A stretch of DNA of 64,000 bases from Saposhnikovia divaricata (GCA_036435485.1 CM071600.1:52449546-52513545); one strand, 5' to 3'. Positions 12,256 through 24,070 are shown, numbered from the stretch's first letter. Program-made: numbers and translations. Notes: generated by a model not told the origin, from the letters alone.

Positions 12256-12460
12256 GAGAAGAGGTAGGGCTGGTCGTGTGTAGCCAGGCGAATGCCACCA
12301 TCTATATCCTCGATGTGTTTATGAAGCCTTTGCTGATTATCAAGTCCCTGAACTTTTGAGAACCCCCTTGAATTCCCTTTGCTTGCAAATTAAAAGTCTG
12401 CAGGTTGGTAGTATTGGAGAATTTTTGTCAGCTGCTCTGCAGCCACCAGAACCATTAGCT
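12256..12460 (+). pseudogene. single exon of a DExH-box RNA helicase (motif VI to HA2 domain)
   Basis: After a CAG acceptor the frame reads RRGRAGRV, the SF2 helicase motif VI, then PGECHHLYPRCVYEAF, then LLRTPLNSLCLQIKSLQV and IGEFLSAALQPPEPLA before a GTAAG donor at 12461. This is the winged-helix/HA2 start of plant DHX36-like DExH helicases. A TAG replaces the expected glutamine codon directly after RAGRV. I see no helicase motifs I-V upstream and no further HA2/OB exons, so it is an isolated, dead fragment. Confidence 0.85.
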
Positions 12461-12879
12461 GTAAGTAAAGTTTCACTGTTTATAATCTTATTTGGAATAT
12501 GATATGTTGAACTTTAATTAGGACTACATGTCTATATATTCTGGTAGTGATTGGAGTCAGAGTGTTAGACCATAGTTTATATGTACCATAGTTTATCTGG
12601 TATATCTATTTAGTCGACACTTTCTGTTTTGTTTTACTTTCTTTCTCTCTGCATATAATCTCACTTCAAACTTTTATATTTGTAAAAGAAAATGATTGCA
12701 CTTGAGTTGGTATATATTTGTCATCTTGACAGATTAACGATTTGAGTCTCTTCGAAAAGCCAGTTATATATTTCACTTTAAAAGTAATTTGATTCATAGT
12801 GTTAAAGAATCTTTTTTTTATATATATGGTATTTTATTGTATTTGCTTTTTTTGATTGTATTTGCTCGATTGTAGCTCA

Positions 12880-13660
12880 CTTCCTTCAGTCATTATTATC
12901 GGAGGAGGTACTTCTAGGATTGCTTTCAGTTATACACCTTTTGCTATGGATAGTCATAAGCTTCCCTAACAAATTGTAATCGAAGTTGGAGAAGCCTTTA
13001 AGAAAATGAGGTATTCCTTCTGCCATTGGGGTTCTGAATTATATGTGCAAATGTATTTTGTTTTGTAGAGGCTTGTTATTGATTAATTTCCTGTATAATG
13101 CAGACTGAAATTGTGAGAGACGAGCACACTAATGAAATGTCTGTTTCTCAAGCAATATCATTTGTTCTTGACAGGCATCCTGAACTGAGGTATAAATCGT
13201 TAATCACTAGGCTTGTGGATCTAAATTATCTTTTCACAATCTATGGTTCTGGATAATCCTTCTGTTTTTCATGAACATAAATATATCCTGTGCAAACAAG
13301 AAGGTATTGCCCACGAAGTTTTGCAGTTGTACATATGCAGGATGGAAGCTTGGTTTGCTGCAGATGCCCATATGATATCTCTAAGGAACTGGGATGAGGC
13401 AAGTTAAATGTTTACACATACATATAAAATTTAATTCTATGTGCACAAATGAAGTGAATTCACTTAGACCTTAACTCCTGACATAATCAAAGAAAATTGG
13501 AATACAATATTCTCAATAAGACAACTAATGTTTATGTATTAACATTAAATGGTAACTGCTGTGAGTCAATTGATTCATTCGTAATAATGTGAAAATTGCT
13601 ATTTTTATAGGATGAAGATGATGCTTGGGATGCAGTGTTGATGGCTTGGTAGTATAGTTC
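12880..13660 (+). pseudogene. unidentified exon-like fragments
   Basis: Three or four stretches read like protein exons bounded by plausible splice sites: about 12890-13010 (IIIGGGTSRIAFSYTPFAMD, interrupted by a stop), about 13104-13190 (EIVRDEHTNEMSVSQAISFV), about 13302-13400 (RYCPRSFAVVHMQDGSLVCC) and about 13610-13652 (EDDAWDAVLMAW then stop). I do not recognise the family. They may come from one host gene and continue the collection of fragments to their left. Confidence 0.35.
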
Positions 13661-14009
13661 GCAATTTCTCATACAGTCTCTATGTTTTCCCTTATTTCTT
13701 AATTATTATTTCTTAATTAATAGAATCTTAGTGTGCACAAGAATGCGATGTAAGGATATATGTATTTTCATATATGAATTGGATAATGTAGTTCGACGAT
13801 TGAATTTTATGTTTAGCTTTGGTATATATTGGCCTTTTGATTTCGATATTTGGAATGACTAGAAAACTTTGAATGTTTGTATGAACGTGGTTTTTATATT
13901 TGTTGGAATGATCGAACTTATGAAATTTTTATGTTTGTATGTTTGATTATGTTATTATGAAGTTGAATGGTGTGGTGAATTGTTAATGTTGAAATGGAAT
14001 GGCAGGCTG

Positions 14010-14602
14010 CAGTACTTGCAAAACCTGCAAAAAGTTTTTTTTTAAAAAACCCAGAAAACCGACCGACGAGCCTTAGAACCGACCACTTTTTACCCTTCAA
14101 TTCCCAGAAAACCGACCACAACAAGACATAACCGACCGTTTTTTACCATTCGATCCCTTTGAAGGTGGTCGGTTATATTATGGTGGTCGGTTATAAGTGG
14201 TCGGTTATACAAATTAGCACAGCTACTGGCATGAAACCGACCGATTGTGCACGTTTGACTATGGTCGGTTATGTGTGCCAGTCAAAATGTATTTTTCTAT
14301 TTTTTTAAGTCATAACCGACCACTGTCGGTCAGTTATGTGTTGATGACGTCTGTCGACAGCTGTCGCCACGTGGTGACACGTGGTGCCACATGTCCAATT
14401 CGGACCCCACATTAGAGAATTTGTAAACACATATAACCGACCAAATTATTGGTCGATTATGTGTGTTAAACCCGACCAAATGACATAACCAACCAGGCTT
14501 AAACCGACCAGCGTTTTTGGTCGGTTTTAGTCGTTAAACCGACCGATTCCTTTTACAACCGACCATTTTTGACGGCCGGTTTAAAACGATTTTCTTGTAG
14601 TG
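14010..14602. mobile_element. CACTA-type transposon end with subterminal repeats
   Basis: The right end reads TTTTCTTGTAGTG at 14590-14602, the reverse complement of the CACTACAAGAAAA terminus typical of plant CACTA (En/Spm) elements. About 20 copies of AACCGACCA/TGGTCGGTT in both orientations fill 14050-14580; such subterminal arrays are the known transposase (TnpA-type) binding region. The left boundary is uncertain. CAGTACTTGCAAAA at 14010 is a poor terminus match and no matching 3-bp target duplication is visible, so this could be one arm of a larger element extending left over the gene fragments. Confidence 0.7.
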
Positions 14603-15000
14603 ACATTTTTACGGATAAGTAAAATTTTAAAAAGAAATGTATTAATTAAACACGAATAAATAACATGATCTCCTACATTTTAAATTTATTCACAAAAAAT
14701 TACTAACGAACAAAAAGTAAGATAAGACGAAATTAAATATAAAAATTTAAAAATAAATTTCTGTTAACTAACTTATTATAAACGACATTCTTCTGATCAC
14801 CTTGGACTTGATGATGTATGAAATTCAATTTTTATCTATCCATTCATCCGATAATCATAATACGATGCTTTAATTGTTGGCGAGCCATGGTCTTGGTACT
14901 TTGTAGTTTGTATACAAGAACAAACTTGGTTTTGCTGACGGCCCGACTCCGTCTACAATTACACCACAACAGAAACGTTTTTCACTTTTTGTTAATGTTT
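14603..15000. other. no recognised feature
   Basis: AT-rich spacer. I see no gene, repeat or terminal structure that I can support. Confidence 0.4.
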
Positions 15001-15341
15001 TAACAGTAACTCGGTAAGTAGTGTTTTATTGTTTTGAATAAACAAGGATAGATAGGGCACGATACTAGGTGTAGCAGCTATAGCAAAAGCAGTGTCCTCC
15101 AGCTCTAGAGGAATGGTTAAAGGTGTGTACCTCGCGTACCTACTATATCCTCCAGTTACGGGCTCTTTACCATTCGATTGCACCATATCAGGCACAGAAA
15201 TCGCCACCTCTCAACCAACTCTGTACTTCCTTCCGATCCTTGAGTTTGTAATGTATCGTTGGGAGGAGTTTTCATGATTGGACCTCCTCCTATGATGAAG
15301 AACAAATTCCTCCTTCCTTTTCCCCGGCTCCTGGACTCCAT

Positions 15342-16150
15342 CTATTTCGAAATACTCACAACCTTCTTAATCTCCCCCATTTTTTCATGTAACTCTGCCC
15401 TAGAATAAAGTTCATGGAGGGTTTTGGGCTTATCTTGCTGTAACTCCTCCAAGAAACCACTGTTTGGATGCAGCCCTGCGATGAGACGGCCTCTTAACAC
15501 TTCGTCCATTGTCTCCGCCACCCTGGATACTTGTTTACTAAAACGATAAAAATACTCTTCCAGAATCTCACCATTTCCTTGCTTGAAACTCTGTAAGGGA
15601 TCTTCCAACACATTTCCAGTCTTGGGAGCTTGAAATTGAGTCTTAAACAGCTCCTCAACCTCTTTCCACGAGCTTTTGAATTGCCTTGGAAGTCGTTTGT
15701 ACCACTTGCGAGCGTCTCCCACAAGGGTCGTTGCTAACATCCTGCACCTCGTGGGTCCCTTCACTTGCAGCACTTTCATTTCTTGGTTAAAACGATGGAG
15801 GTATTCCATGGGGTCAGTGTTACCATCGTATCTAAACTCTCTCCCCCTACCTTGAAGATTAAGGAAAGGAGTTGTACCATCCTCCTCTGAAACAGAGGGA
15901 CCTCTAATTTTCCTCATCTGTAGCTCTGGCCTCAGCTCCTCATTCCTCCATGTTTCTTTCTGCTTTTTGATCATGAGGTGGTCTAATCTCCCGGTCGGAA
16001 GCACGTTAACTGGTACATACTCCTCATGAATCCGTTTGAATCCTTTTTCATTATCAAAACACAGGGGAGTATAGGTCTTACTTCCCTCATAATATCCGTA
16101 CGTACCTTGGGCGGACCTCCCATACTGACTTTTTGGTACCTCTTCGAGGG
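15342..16150 (-). pseudogene. gypsy gag, C-terminal half (split by insertion)
   Basis: A minus-strand open frame runs from the insertion site down to a stop at 15342. It carries the retrotransposon gag core: GREFRYDGNTDPMEYLHRF, later ATTLVGDARKWYKRLPR, then EELFKTQF and AGLHPNSGFLEEL. This matches the Retrotrans_gag domain of Ty3/gypsy capsid proteins. No CCHC zinc knuckle is present before the stop. The frame is exactly continuous with the N-terminal half at 36171-36896 if the copia insertion and one GAGGG copy are ignored, giving about 509 codons. Confidence 0.85.
16146..16150. repeat. target site duplication GAGGG, left copy
   Basis: GAGGG directly precedes the TG of the 5' LTR of copia element 2 and recurs at 36171-36175 directly after the CA of its 3' LTR. 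A 5-bp duplication is the copia norm. Confidence 0.95.
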
Positions 16151-17566
16151 TGAAAGGCATATGACTCAGCCTATTTTTAGTTAGAGGATCCTAATCAACT
16201 TAAACCAAATTGTAATAAGTAAATATATATATGAACTGTCACAGGAATCTCAAGAAGTATTATCTGTCAGAAGAAAGAAGAAAAGTCAATCTATAGTTTT
16301 GATGTCGTACACTGGAAGACGATTCAGTTATCTGATCAAGCCCCAGTACAGCATTGAAGCGAATGGATTCATTTGAACAGTGACAGAGATTTTTCGAGTG
16401 ATAGTTTGAATGTCAGTTACAGTACAAGAGAATTGAGAGAAGAAACAAACCACAACCTAAAGTCAAAAGTGAAGAAGCATCATTGAAGTTAGTCGTTCAT
16501 GAACCAGACAGTACATCGAATGTCAACACAAGTCAGTGATAATTCTTCACAACCTTCAGTAGTTTGTAAGAATTAAATTAATTATTTATTGATTTAATTA
16601 AATTCATTTATAATTGATATAAATCATTTAGTTGATTTAATTAAATGAATTAATTCTAGAAGAATTAATTTATTTATTAAATTAATTATTGTATCAATTA
16701 AATATGAATTGGTTAATCATTAATTAATTAAATGGATCAATATGACTTAAAGAAAGAAGATTGGATTATGTCTTGGTGAAGCTAAATTCGGTATGACCTA
16801 AATTATGTCATACCGACAGAATTCAAGATTATGTCTTACCGAGCTATGAAGATTATGTCTTACCGAGCTATGAAGATTATGTCTTACCGAAACAAATATC
16901 CTGTTTAAGTCATACCGACCTCCTGCCAGCTGTGTTAAGTCATACCGAACTTTTATTAAGTCATACCAACCAGGTTTATGTCTTAATGGAGGTTTGTGTA
17001 AGTCTTAATGAAGAAAAATTAAGTCTTGGAAGCAGTTTAAGTCATGCTGGAGCAGTTAAATATCCTACAGAAAGCTAGCAAGACTTATTACTGATACAAA
17101 AGAATAGAACACAGCAGATTAAGTAATAACCAAGAAACAGAGTAGAAAACATAATATCCAGCAGAACATAATTCTCTCTCAAGAACACCAAGAACACCAA
17201 AGCTAAAACAATTCCCAGAAATTCAAGTTCTTCATCTTTGTAATATTCTATCCGCTAGAACTTGTCTATTTGTGATTCTTGTACTACTAGCGAATTAAGT
17301 TTCCTAGTTCTTATCTTGATTATTATTTACTAAATTAGAAAAGTTCATGTCGAATTTTCTAATTAGTTATTAACATCTTGATAAGTTGTTATACTGATTT
17401 TGTAACACCACATCAAGTTAATATACAGTTATATTCAACTTGAAAAATTGCGTTAAATAATTTCGCACAAATTTGTCTTTGCTAAAATATTATCTAACGG
17501 ACAAATTTCGATAAAAAGGTAAAGATTGTATTCAACCCCCCTTCTACAATCTTATCGGACCTAACA
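16151..17566 (+). mobile_element. 5' LTR of copia element 2
   Basis: TGAAAGGCATATGACTC to GGACCTAACA, 1416 bp. Motif array at about 16740-17050, with a GAGCTATGAAGATTATGTCT-type unit present twice (once in the 3' LTR). Stem-loops as in element 1: GTTCATGTCGAA hairpin at about 17309-17386, the AAATTTGTC pair at 17469-17508 and the C-run loop hairpin at 17522-17553. Confidence 0.95.
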
Positions 17567-17568
17567 AT

Positions 17569-17580
17569 TGGTATCAGAGC
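17569..17580 (+). other. primer binding site (initiator tRNA-Met type)
   Basis: TGGTATCAGAGC lies 2 bp after the LTR end. It is complementary to the 3' end of plant initiator tRNA-Met, the standard copia minus-strand primer. Confidence 0.93.
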
Positions 17581-17666
17581 TGATTGATTGATACACAAAT
17601 CAAAGATCCCATTTTACTCGATTAAAAATCATCCCCGAATTTTTTAACTCTCTTAAAAAATTCATC

Positions 17667-19968
17667 ATGTCTTCTAAAGTTGGAACTGTGAAAATTCCCA
17701 TATATGACAAAAACAGTTATGATAAGTGGAAGAACAAAATGTTAATGTTCCTCGAGGTTGCAAATCCTAAATACATGAAAGTCTTATCAGAAGGACCAAT
17801 AATACCTTTTGGATTAATTCCTGAAGTTGTTACTGATGGAAAAGTTGTTGCCCCTGCAAGGTTTGTACACAAAGATTCTTCTGAATACACTCTTGTTGAA
17901 AGAGAGGAAGCTGGACTTGACATTAATTTAAGACTGATCTTAATAGATTCTCTAGACTCTGTAATGTACAGTCATGTGATTAACTGCAAGACTGCAAAGC
18001 AAATGTGGGAAACCATTGAAACTGTGAATGAAGGAACAGAGGAAGTTAGGGAGAATCGTCTAGAAATTCTGACATCTGAGTATGAACACTTTCGATCAGC
18101 ATACAATGAAAGTATTCAAGATGTGTTTGAAAGATATAACAAACTTGTCAACAATTTACAGATGCATGGCAAGTACTACACTCAGAAAGAGATCAACAGA
18201 AAATTTCTACTGTCAATGCCTGTTCATCTAGAACATAGGATTACAGCTATCAGAGAGTCGAGGAATCTAAGTGAAATTACTGTAGAAAGACTCTTTGGCG
18301 TTTTAAAAACCTATGAACTGGAACAATCTCAACAAAAGGAGATTTATGGAAAAGGAAGAGTTGATAATACTTCTATAGCTCTTATTGTTGAGAACAAACA
18401 GGAAGTGGAAGATAAGGTTATTCAATCTTGTAGTGTTGACAGGGCAAGCTTGAAGTTGAAGTTGGTCAAACGAATGCTAGTCCAGATGAAGGAGACTTCT
18501 ATTCGTTAGAAGAGCTAGATCAGTTGGAAGATGAGTCCATGGCTTTGTTGGTAAGGAAATTCAGTAACTTCAGATTCAGGAAGAATCCCAAGTTCAGGTA
18601 CAAATCTAACTATAACAGGTTCCAGAGAGGAGGTTCTTCATCCTCAAGTAACAGAGGAGGTCACAAAACTGGAACAGTTGAAAGAAGTAAAATTAGATGC
18701 TACAACTGTAATGAACTTGGACATTTCGCTACTGAATGTCAGAAGCCAAAACAAAACCAAAGAAAAGACTTTGGATTTGAGAAGAAGAAGACAGGTAAAG
18801 CCTATGTGGCTGCTGGAAAGAGTTGGGATGATACAGACTCTGAAGAAGAAGAGTATGGCAATCTTGCCCTGATGGAAAAATCTGATAACTCCAGTGGTAC
18901 TTCATCTGAGGTATCATGTTCTGAAAGTCAATATATTTATCAACTTAGTGATTCACTAGGTTATGCTAATAGAGAGATTGAAAGGATCAATTTGTTAAAT
19001 ACAGATCTTAGAAATCAATTATCAGAATTACACGATGTACAAAATTGCCATGATAAACAAAAATCAGAAATAAGAATTCTAAAAGAACTTTAGAGGTCTC
19101 TAGCGTTGATAGTAGTTCAACAACGTGAGACAATAGCTGAACTAGAAATAAAGGTTAGTGCTACTTCTAATTCATGTAAAGTGGCTAAAGAGTTGTTTAA
19201 CCAACAAGCTATTAATCAAACCGTAGGAATTGGGTTTGATTATAATGAAGCTATTGGACGAACAAGCATTATTACCCCTAATCGTGTCAGTGCTGTAGAA
19301 AGGGGTATACCAATAGTGCTTAAGGGTGTTAGTAACCCACTCTTTAAGACATCCATAGCAGAACCTTTGGATACAACATCTTTAATCATTAAGGAAGAGA
19401 TGCGCATTGAGGATTTAGCTAATGGCGTAGTCTTAGAAAGTAATCAAGTTGTTAAAAATGATGAAGATAGAAAGTCTGTGTTTTAGAAAACAGAAAGAGT
19501 TGGTGAGCCTACTAGTTCTTTGAAAACTAGTAGTAGAAGTAACAACATGAATAAATGCAACAACATATCTACCATGCATGCTATTCCTATTATTGATACT
19601 GCTCATAAGAAATGCAACGCTGTTAATTGCATGTCTTGTGCTTTTAATATAATGTCTGCTTACTTTAACGGTAATCATGCATGTGTTTATAAGAATGTTC
19701 CTAGACAGCATATGAGCAGAAATAAACATGTTAGATCCAGGACTGTAACACCACCTAATTCTAAGACTAGGACTCCAAGTCCTTCTCAGAATATGGTGAA
19801 GACATGGTTACCCAAGCTGAAACCAAAACAGTTAAAGCTGTTTACAGAGTTAAATGTCCAGTACCTGAAGAAAATGTTGTTAAAATAAAAAGTGTTGCTT
19901 TGCCTGATAAAGGCCAATTCTTTAAGTACTCCGGACCCAATCAAATTTGGGTTCCGAAGAAAGTCTAA
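17667..19968 (+). pseudogene. copia gag, multiply broken
   Basis: Starts at ATG 17667 (MSSKVGTVKIPIYDKNSYDK), 100 bp after the LTR. The N-terminal part is a UBN2/DUF4219-type copia capsid (DKWKNKMLMFLEVANPKY; later FERYNKLVNNLQMHG). A frameshift lies between about 18430 and 18500. The CCHC zinc knuckle CYNCNELGHFATEC is at 18698-18739. A coiled-coil region follows, then in-frame TAGs at 19091 and 19484 and another frame change before about 19860. The last segment (ending NQIWVPKKV) stops at 19966-19968, overlapping the start of the pol frame. Confidence 0.88.
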
Positions 19969-22057
19969 CCAATTTGTCATTGCAGGGTTTGAAACAGGTT
20001 GAACGAGTCATGTGGATTCTGGACAGTGGATGTTCAAGGCATATGACTGGAGATAGAGCCCTGCTGACAAATGTGGTGGAGAAGGCCGGCCCAGTCGTTA
20101 CCTTTGGAGATAACAGCAAAGGTAAAACTGATGGATATGGCAGATTAGAAGCTGGAATCGTTGAAGATGTCTCTTTTGTGAACGGCCTTGAGCACAATTT
20201 GCTCAGTATTAGTCAATTCTGTGACAAAGGTTATGAAGTTCATTTCAACAAGAAGAATTGTCTAATATCACACAAGAGAAATGAAAGGCCGCAGTTGACT
20301 GGAGTAAGAAAAGGAAACTTGTACATAGCCAATATGAACTCTGGAAGCACAGAAGAAATTAGATGTTTTTATTCAAAGGCATCCACTGATGAAAGTTGGT
20401 TATGGCACAAGAAACTTTCTCACCTAAACTTCAAAACAATGAATTCTTTAGTTAAAAGAGAATTGGTGAGAGGTTTACCTTCGATTGAATTTACTCAGGA
20501 AGGTCTATGTGATGCTTGTCAAAAAGGAAAGTTAAAAAGGGCAACTCACAGGAGCATTAACACATCATCAATAACTGAACCATTACAACTTCTCCATATG
20601 GATTTGTTTGGTCCAGTTAGTGTGATGTCCATGTCAAGAAAAAGACATGCTCTAGTGTTTGTTGATGATTTCTCAAAATTCACATGGGTACTATTTCTGA
20701 ACTCAAAAGATGAAACTCCACAACTGGTAGTTGATCACATTAAGTTAATTGAGCTGGACTATAATCGTCCAGTAAGAGCTATAAGGTCAGACAACGGAAC
20801 TGAATTCAAGAATGCAGTTCTGAATGACTTTTGTACTGAAAAGGGTATAACTAGACAGTACTCGGCTCCCAGAACTCCTCAGCAAAATGGGGTAGTTGAA
20901 AGAAAGAATAGAACCTTGATTGAAGCTGCACGTACTATGCTAAGTGAATCAAGGCTTCCATTGAGCTTTTGGGCTGAAGCTGTCAACACTGCATGCTATA
21001 CCCAGAATCGAACACTTATCAATAAAGACTTAATGAAGACACCATATGAAGCTCTACATGATAAGAAACCAACTCTCAAGTACTTCCATGTATTTGGGAC
21101 AAAATGCTTTGTGCTGAAAGAAGGAGATGATCAAGGTGGTAAATTTGAAGAAAAAGCACATGAAGCAATATTTATTGGTTATATTAGAAGAGCCTACAAG
21201 GTGTATCTTATTGATCAACAGAAAACTATGGAAAGTGTCAATGTTACATTTGATGACACAAAACTCCCAAGTATCCAAAATGAAGATCCATCTGAAAAGC
21301 TTAAGTTTGATGACATGTCAGACTCAGATTCAGATGATGACAATCAACCTGACGTTGTTGCTGATAATAATAATCCAAATGTTGGTGGTAATGATCAAGG
21401 TGATGCTGGTGAAAACAATGATAATTTTCAAGACACCACTGATACTCTTGAACCATCAATAAGTCAAACTGGCAACAACTCAGGGGGAGATAATGAAGGG
21501 TCAACAAGTCATACTCAACATCATACTGAAGATCAAGGCGAATCGTCAAGATCAATTCTTCCCAGACAAACTGTTTGGAATAGAGCTCATCCTTTTGAGC
21601 TGATTCTTGGTGATCCAGATGTTGGTGTGAAAACAAGAAGAGCTTATCAGAATCGATGTAACTATTCTGGGTTCTTGTCTGTCATGGAACCTAAGAAAGT
21701 AGAAGAAGCTCTATCTGATCCTGATTGGGTGATTGCTATGCAAGATGAACTCAATCAATTTAAGCAACTAGAAGTATGGAAGCTGGTACCCAGACCTAAA
21801 GATAGAAAAGTGGTGGACACAAGATGGGTATTCATAAACAAACTAGATGAAGATGGCACTGTGATAAGAAACAAAGCAAGACTGGTAGTTAAAGGTTATT
21901 CTCAAGCCGAAGGCATTGATTATGACGAGACCTATGCTCCAGTGGCAAGACTTGAGGCCATCAGAATATTCTTGGCATTTGCATTCTATTCAAGATTTAA
22001 AGTTTATCAAATGGATGTCAAGAGTGCCTTTCTGAATGGTAAGCTAGATGAAGAAGT
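19926..22057 (+). pseudogene. copia pol of element 2, N-terminal part (protease, integrase, start of RT)
   Basis: The frame opens at 19926 and stays open until the inserted solo LTR at 22058. The protease motif is DSGCSRHMTG. The integrase core has D (LHMDLFGP), D (RSDNGTEF) and E (VVERKNR), followed by the copia-specific acidic linker (about 21310-21540). RT begins with VDTRWVFINKLDEDG and reaches QMDVKSAFLNG. Coding is otherwise undamaged up to the insertion point, so this part was probably intact when the solo LTR's parent landed. The rest of pol is at 24084-25249. Confidence 0.93.
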
Positions 22058-22790
22058 TGAAAGGCATATGACATAGCCTATTTGTATTTCGAGGATACAA
22101 CTCAACTCAAACAAGAATGTAATAGTAAATAGTATATGTACTGTCAAAGGGATCTCAATTGTATTATCTGTCAGAAAAGAAAGAAGACAAAGTCAATCTA
22201 CCGTTTTGAGGTATACTACACTTGAAGAAGTTCATTCAGTTGATCAAGCATCAGTGGAGTAATCAAGACAGTGGATTCTATTTATAGTGACAAGAGGTTC
22301 CTACAGTGGCAGAATACATATTATAAAGGTTTGAAAAAGAGTGAAGAAAAAGAAGACATGAACCACAACTTTAAAGTCAATATATGAAGAACAGTCATTG
22401 CGGTTAGTCACTCATGAACCAGACAGTACATCGAGTGTCAACATTAACAGTGGTTGTTTATCATTAACTTCAGTGGTTCAAGCTGTCAAGACTGGTATGT
22501 TAAGAAAAGAAAGGAACCAAATCATAGAGTCAAAAATAAAGAAAAGTCGTTGGAGTTAGTCGCTCATGAACCAGACTGTGCATCGAGCGTCAACAAAAAT
22601 TCGGTGGTAATTCTTTATTACTTTCAAGTGGTTCAAGCTATCATGACTGGTATGGAAGAAATCATTGTGCAAGCAACAGAGGTGCTAAATTAATTAACCA
22701 CAATGGTTTTGCAATCAAGACTTGCTAAGGAATAACCTTTGTGGAGGATCAAATTTATCAAGACATAGAAGACCACAAGGGTTATGCTAT

Positions 22791-23064
22791 CAAGGAGGTA
22801 TATTAATTTTATCTTAATTAATTAAGTCATTTGAATTATTTATTTGATAAATTAATTCTATCCGAATTAATTTATTCAATAAATTATTTAAAAGATTAAT
22901 TAAGTTAGAATTAATATAATTATCAAGCAAGGAGGTATATTAATTTTCACTTAATTAATTAAGTCCTTTGATTTATTTATTTGATAAATTAATTCTATTC
23001 GAATTAATTTATTCAATAAATTAATTAAAAGATTAATTAAGTTGGAATTAATATAATTATAAAA
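22791..23064 (+). repeat. 137-bp tandem duplication inside solo LTR
   Basis: The segment starting CAAGGAGGTATATTAATTTT at 22791 recurs at 22928 (period 137). Each unit contains the AT palindrome AATTAATTCTATYCGAATTAA. A third, diverged unit may follow to about 23190. Confidence 0.8.
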
Positions 23065-23224
23065 AGACTTCATATTAATTCTCTTTTAATTAAATTAAAT
23101 TAGTTGGCTAATTTATTTTATAAATTAATTCAATCAGAATGAATTTATTCTTTAAATTAATTAATTAATTAATTAAATCAGAATTAATATAAGTGTTTAA
23201 AGACTTAAAACAATTCTGCTCAGC

Positions 23225-23523
23225 GAATATGACCTAATCAGTAAAGTCATACCGAGCTATTCAGGATTATGTCTTACCGACCTGATTTAAGTCTTACCAA
23301 CCTGTTGTAAGTCTTACCGACTTCTTGCCAGCTGTTTTAAGTCGTACCTAACTTCTGTTAAGTCATACCGACACATTTTATGTCTTAATGGAGGTTTGTG
23401 TAAGTCTTAATGAAGAAAATTATGTCTTGGAGCTAGTTTAAGTCAAGCTGACAGCTGATTTATTATGTCTTAAAGCAGTTTAAGTCATACCAGATCAGTA
23501 CAAGACTTAAATGGCTATAAATA
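23225..23523 (+). promoter_or_regulatory. U3 motif array and TATA box in solo LTR
   Basis: At least ten copies of AAGTCATACCGA / AAGTCTTACCGA lie at 23225-23510, directly followed by GGCTATAAATACA (TATAAATA at 23516-23523). This is the clearest TATA box among the four LTRs and places transcription start near 23545-23555. Confidence 0.65.
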
Positions 23524-23737
23524 CAACAGCAGGCACAGCAGAACAGGACTGGAAATTCTTCACTTCTCCAGCAGAACACAGCAGAGAGAGACCAAGAGAA
23601 AATGGTTCCTTGAACATCAAATAAATTCTTGTAAATTATTTCTAGCTTGTATTGACAAATTTAAACCACTAGAAATTGTTTACTTGCACTTGTGGAACTA
23701 TCTAGCGGATTAAGTTCCCTAGAATCTCTCGATCTTT

Positions 23738-24070
23738 TTATTACAAATATAGAAAAGTTCATGTCGAATTTTCTATAGAATTTGTAATAATAAATTTCGA
23801 TCTTTTTATTTACAAATATAGAAAAATTCATGTCGAATTTTCTATAGAATTTGTAATAATTAGTTTGGTCATCAAACCTTGTAATTTGTACCCGTGTATT
23901 TAGACACACCCCATCAAGTTAATATAAATTTTATATTCAACTTGAAATATCGGTATTCGTTTTATTCCGCATCAATTTGTTCTTGATTTAATATTTTAAT
24001 ATTTTTTAAGAAAAGAGCAAATTCGATAAAACGGTATAGTTTGTATTCAACCCCCCCTTCTACAAACTAT
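23738..24070 (+). other. stem-loop cassette of solo LTR
   Basis: Hairpin 23738-23790 has arms TTATTACAAA + TATAGAAAA, loop GTTCATGTCGAA, and arms TTTTCTATA + TTTGTAATAA (19 bp with a 3-nt bulge). It is duplicated at about 23806-23859 with loop ATTCATGTCGAA. Then come TCAAGTTAATATAA paired with TTATATTCAACTTGA (23914-23945), a weaker AATTTGTTC/GAGCAAATT pair, and ATAGTTTGTA/TACAAACTAT around a C-run loop (24036-24070). Stem sequences differ from those of the other LTRs while pairing is kept. Confidence 0.7.

Larger units (their letters stand above)
15001..16150 (-). mobile_element. Ty3/gypsy fragment, left piece (3' part of gag)
   Basis: This minus-strand piece holds the C-terminal half of gag and some degraded sequence beyond it (about 15156-15341, with an IIGGGP segment like the gag-protease linker of Tat/Athila elements). 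It belongs with 36171-37761. The two were separated by insertion of copia element 2, as shown by GAGGG at 16146-16150 and 36171-36175. Pol and the other LTR are not found on the left, so the element is truncated; the exact left limit is unclear. Confidence 0.75.

Noticed and set aside
14818..15277. Short ORFs on both strands between the CACTA end and the gypsy fragment
   Set aside because: No family match beyond the weak gypsy-like stretch on -; likely chance frames or decayed gag sequence.
22454..22693. 79-codon ORF in the solo LTR
   Set aside because: It lies in duplicated U3 sequence and is not conserved in the other LTRs.
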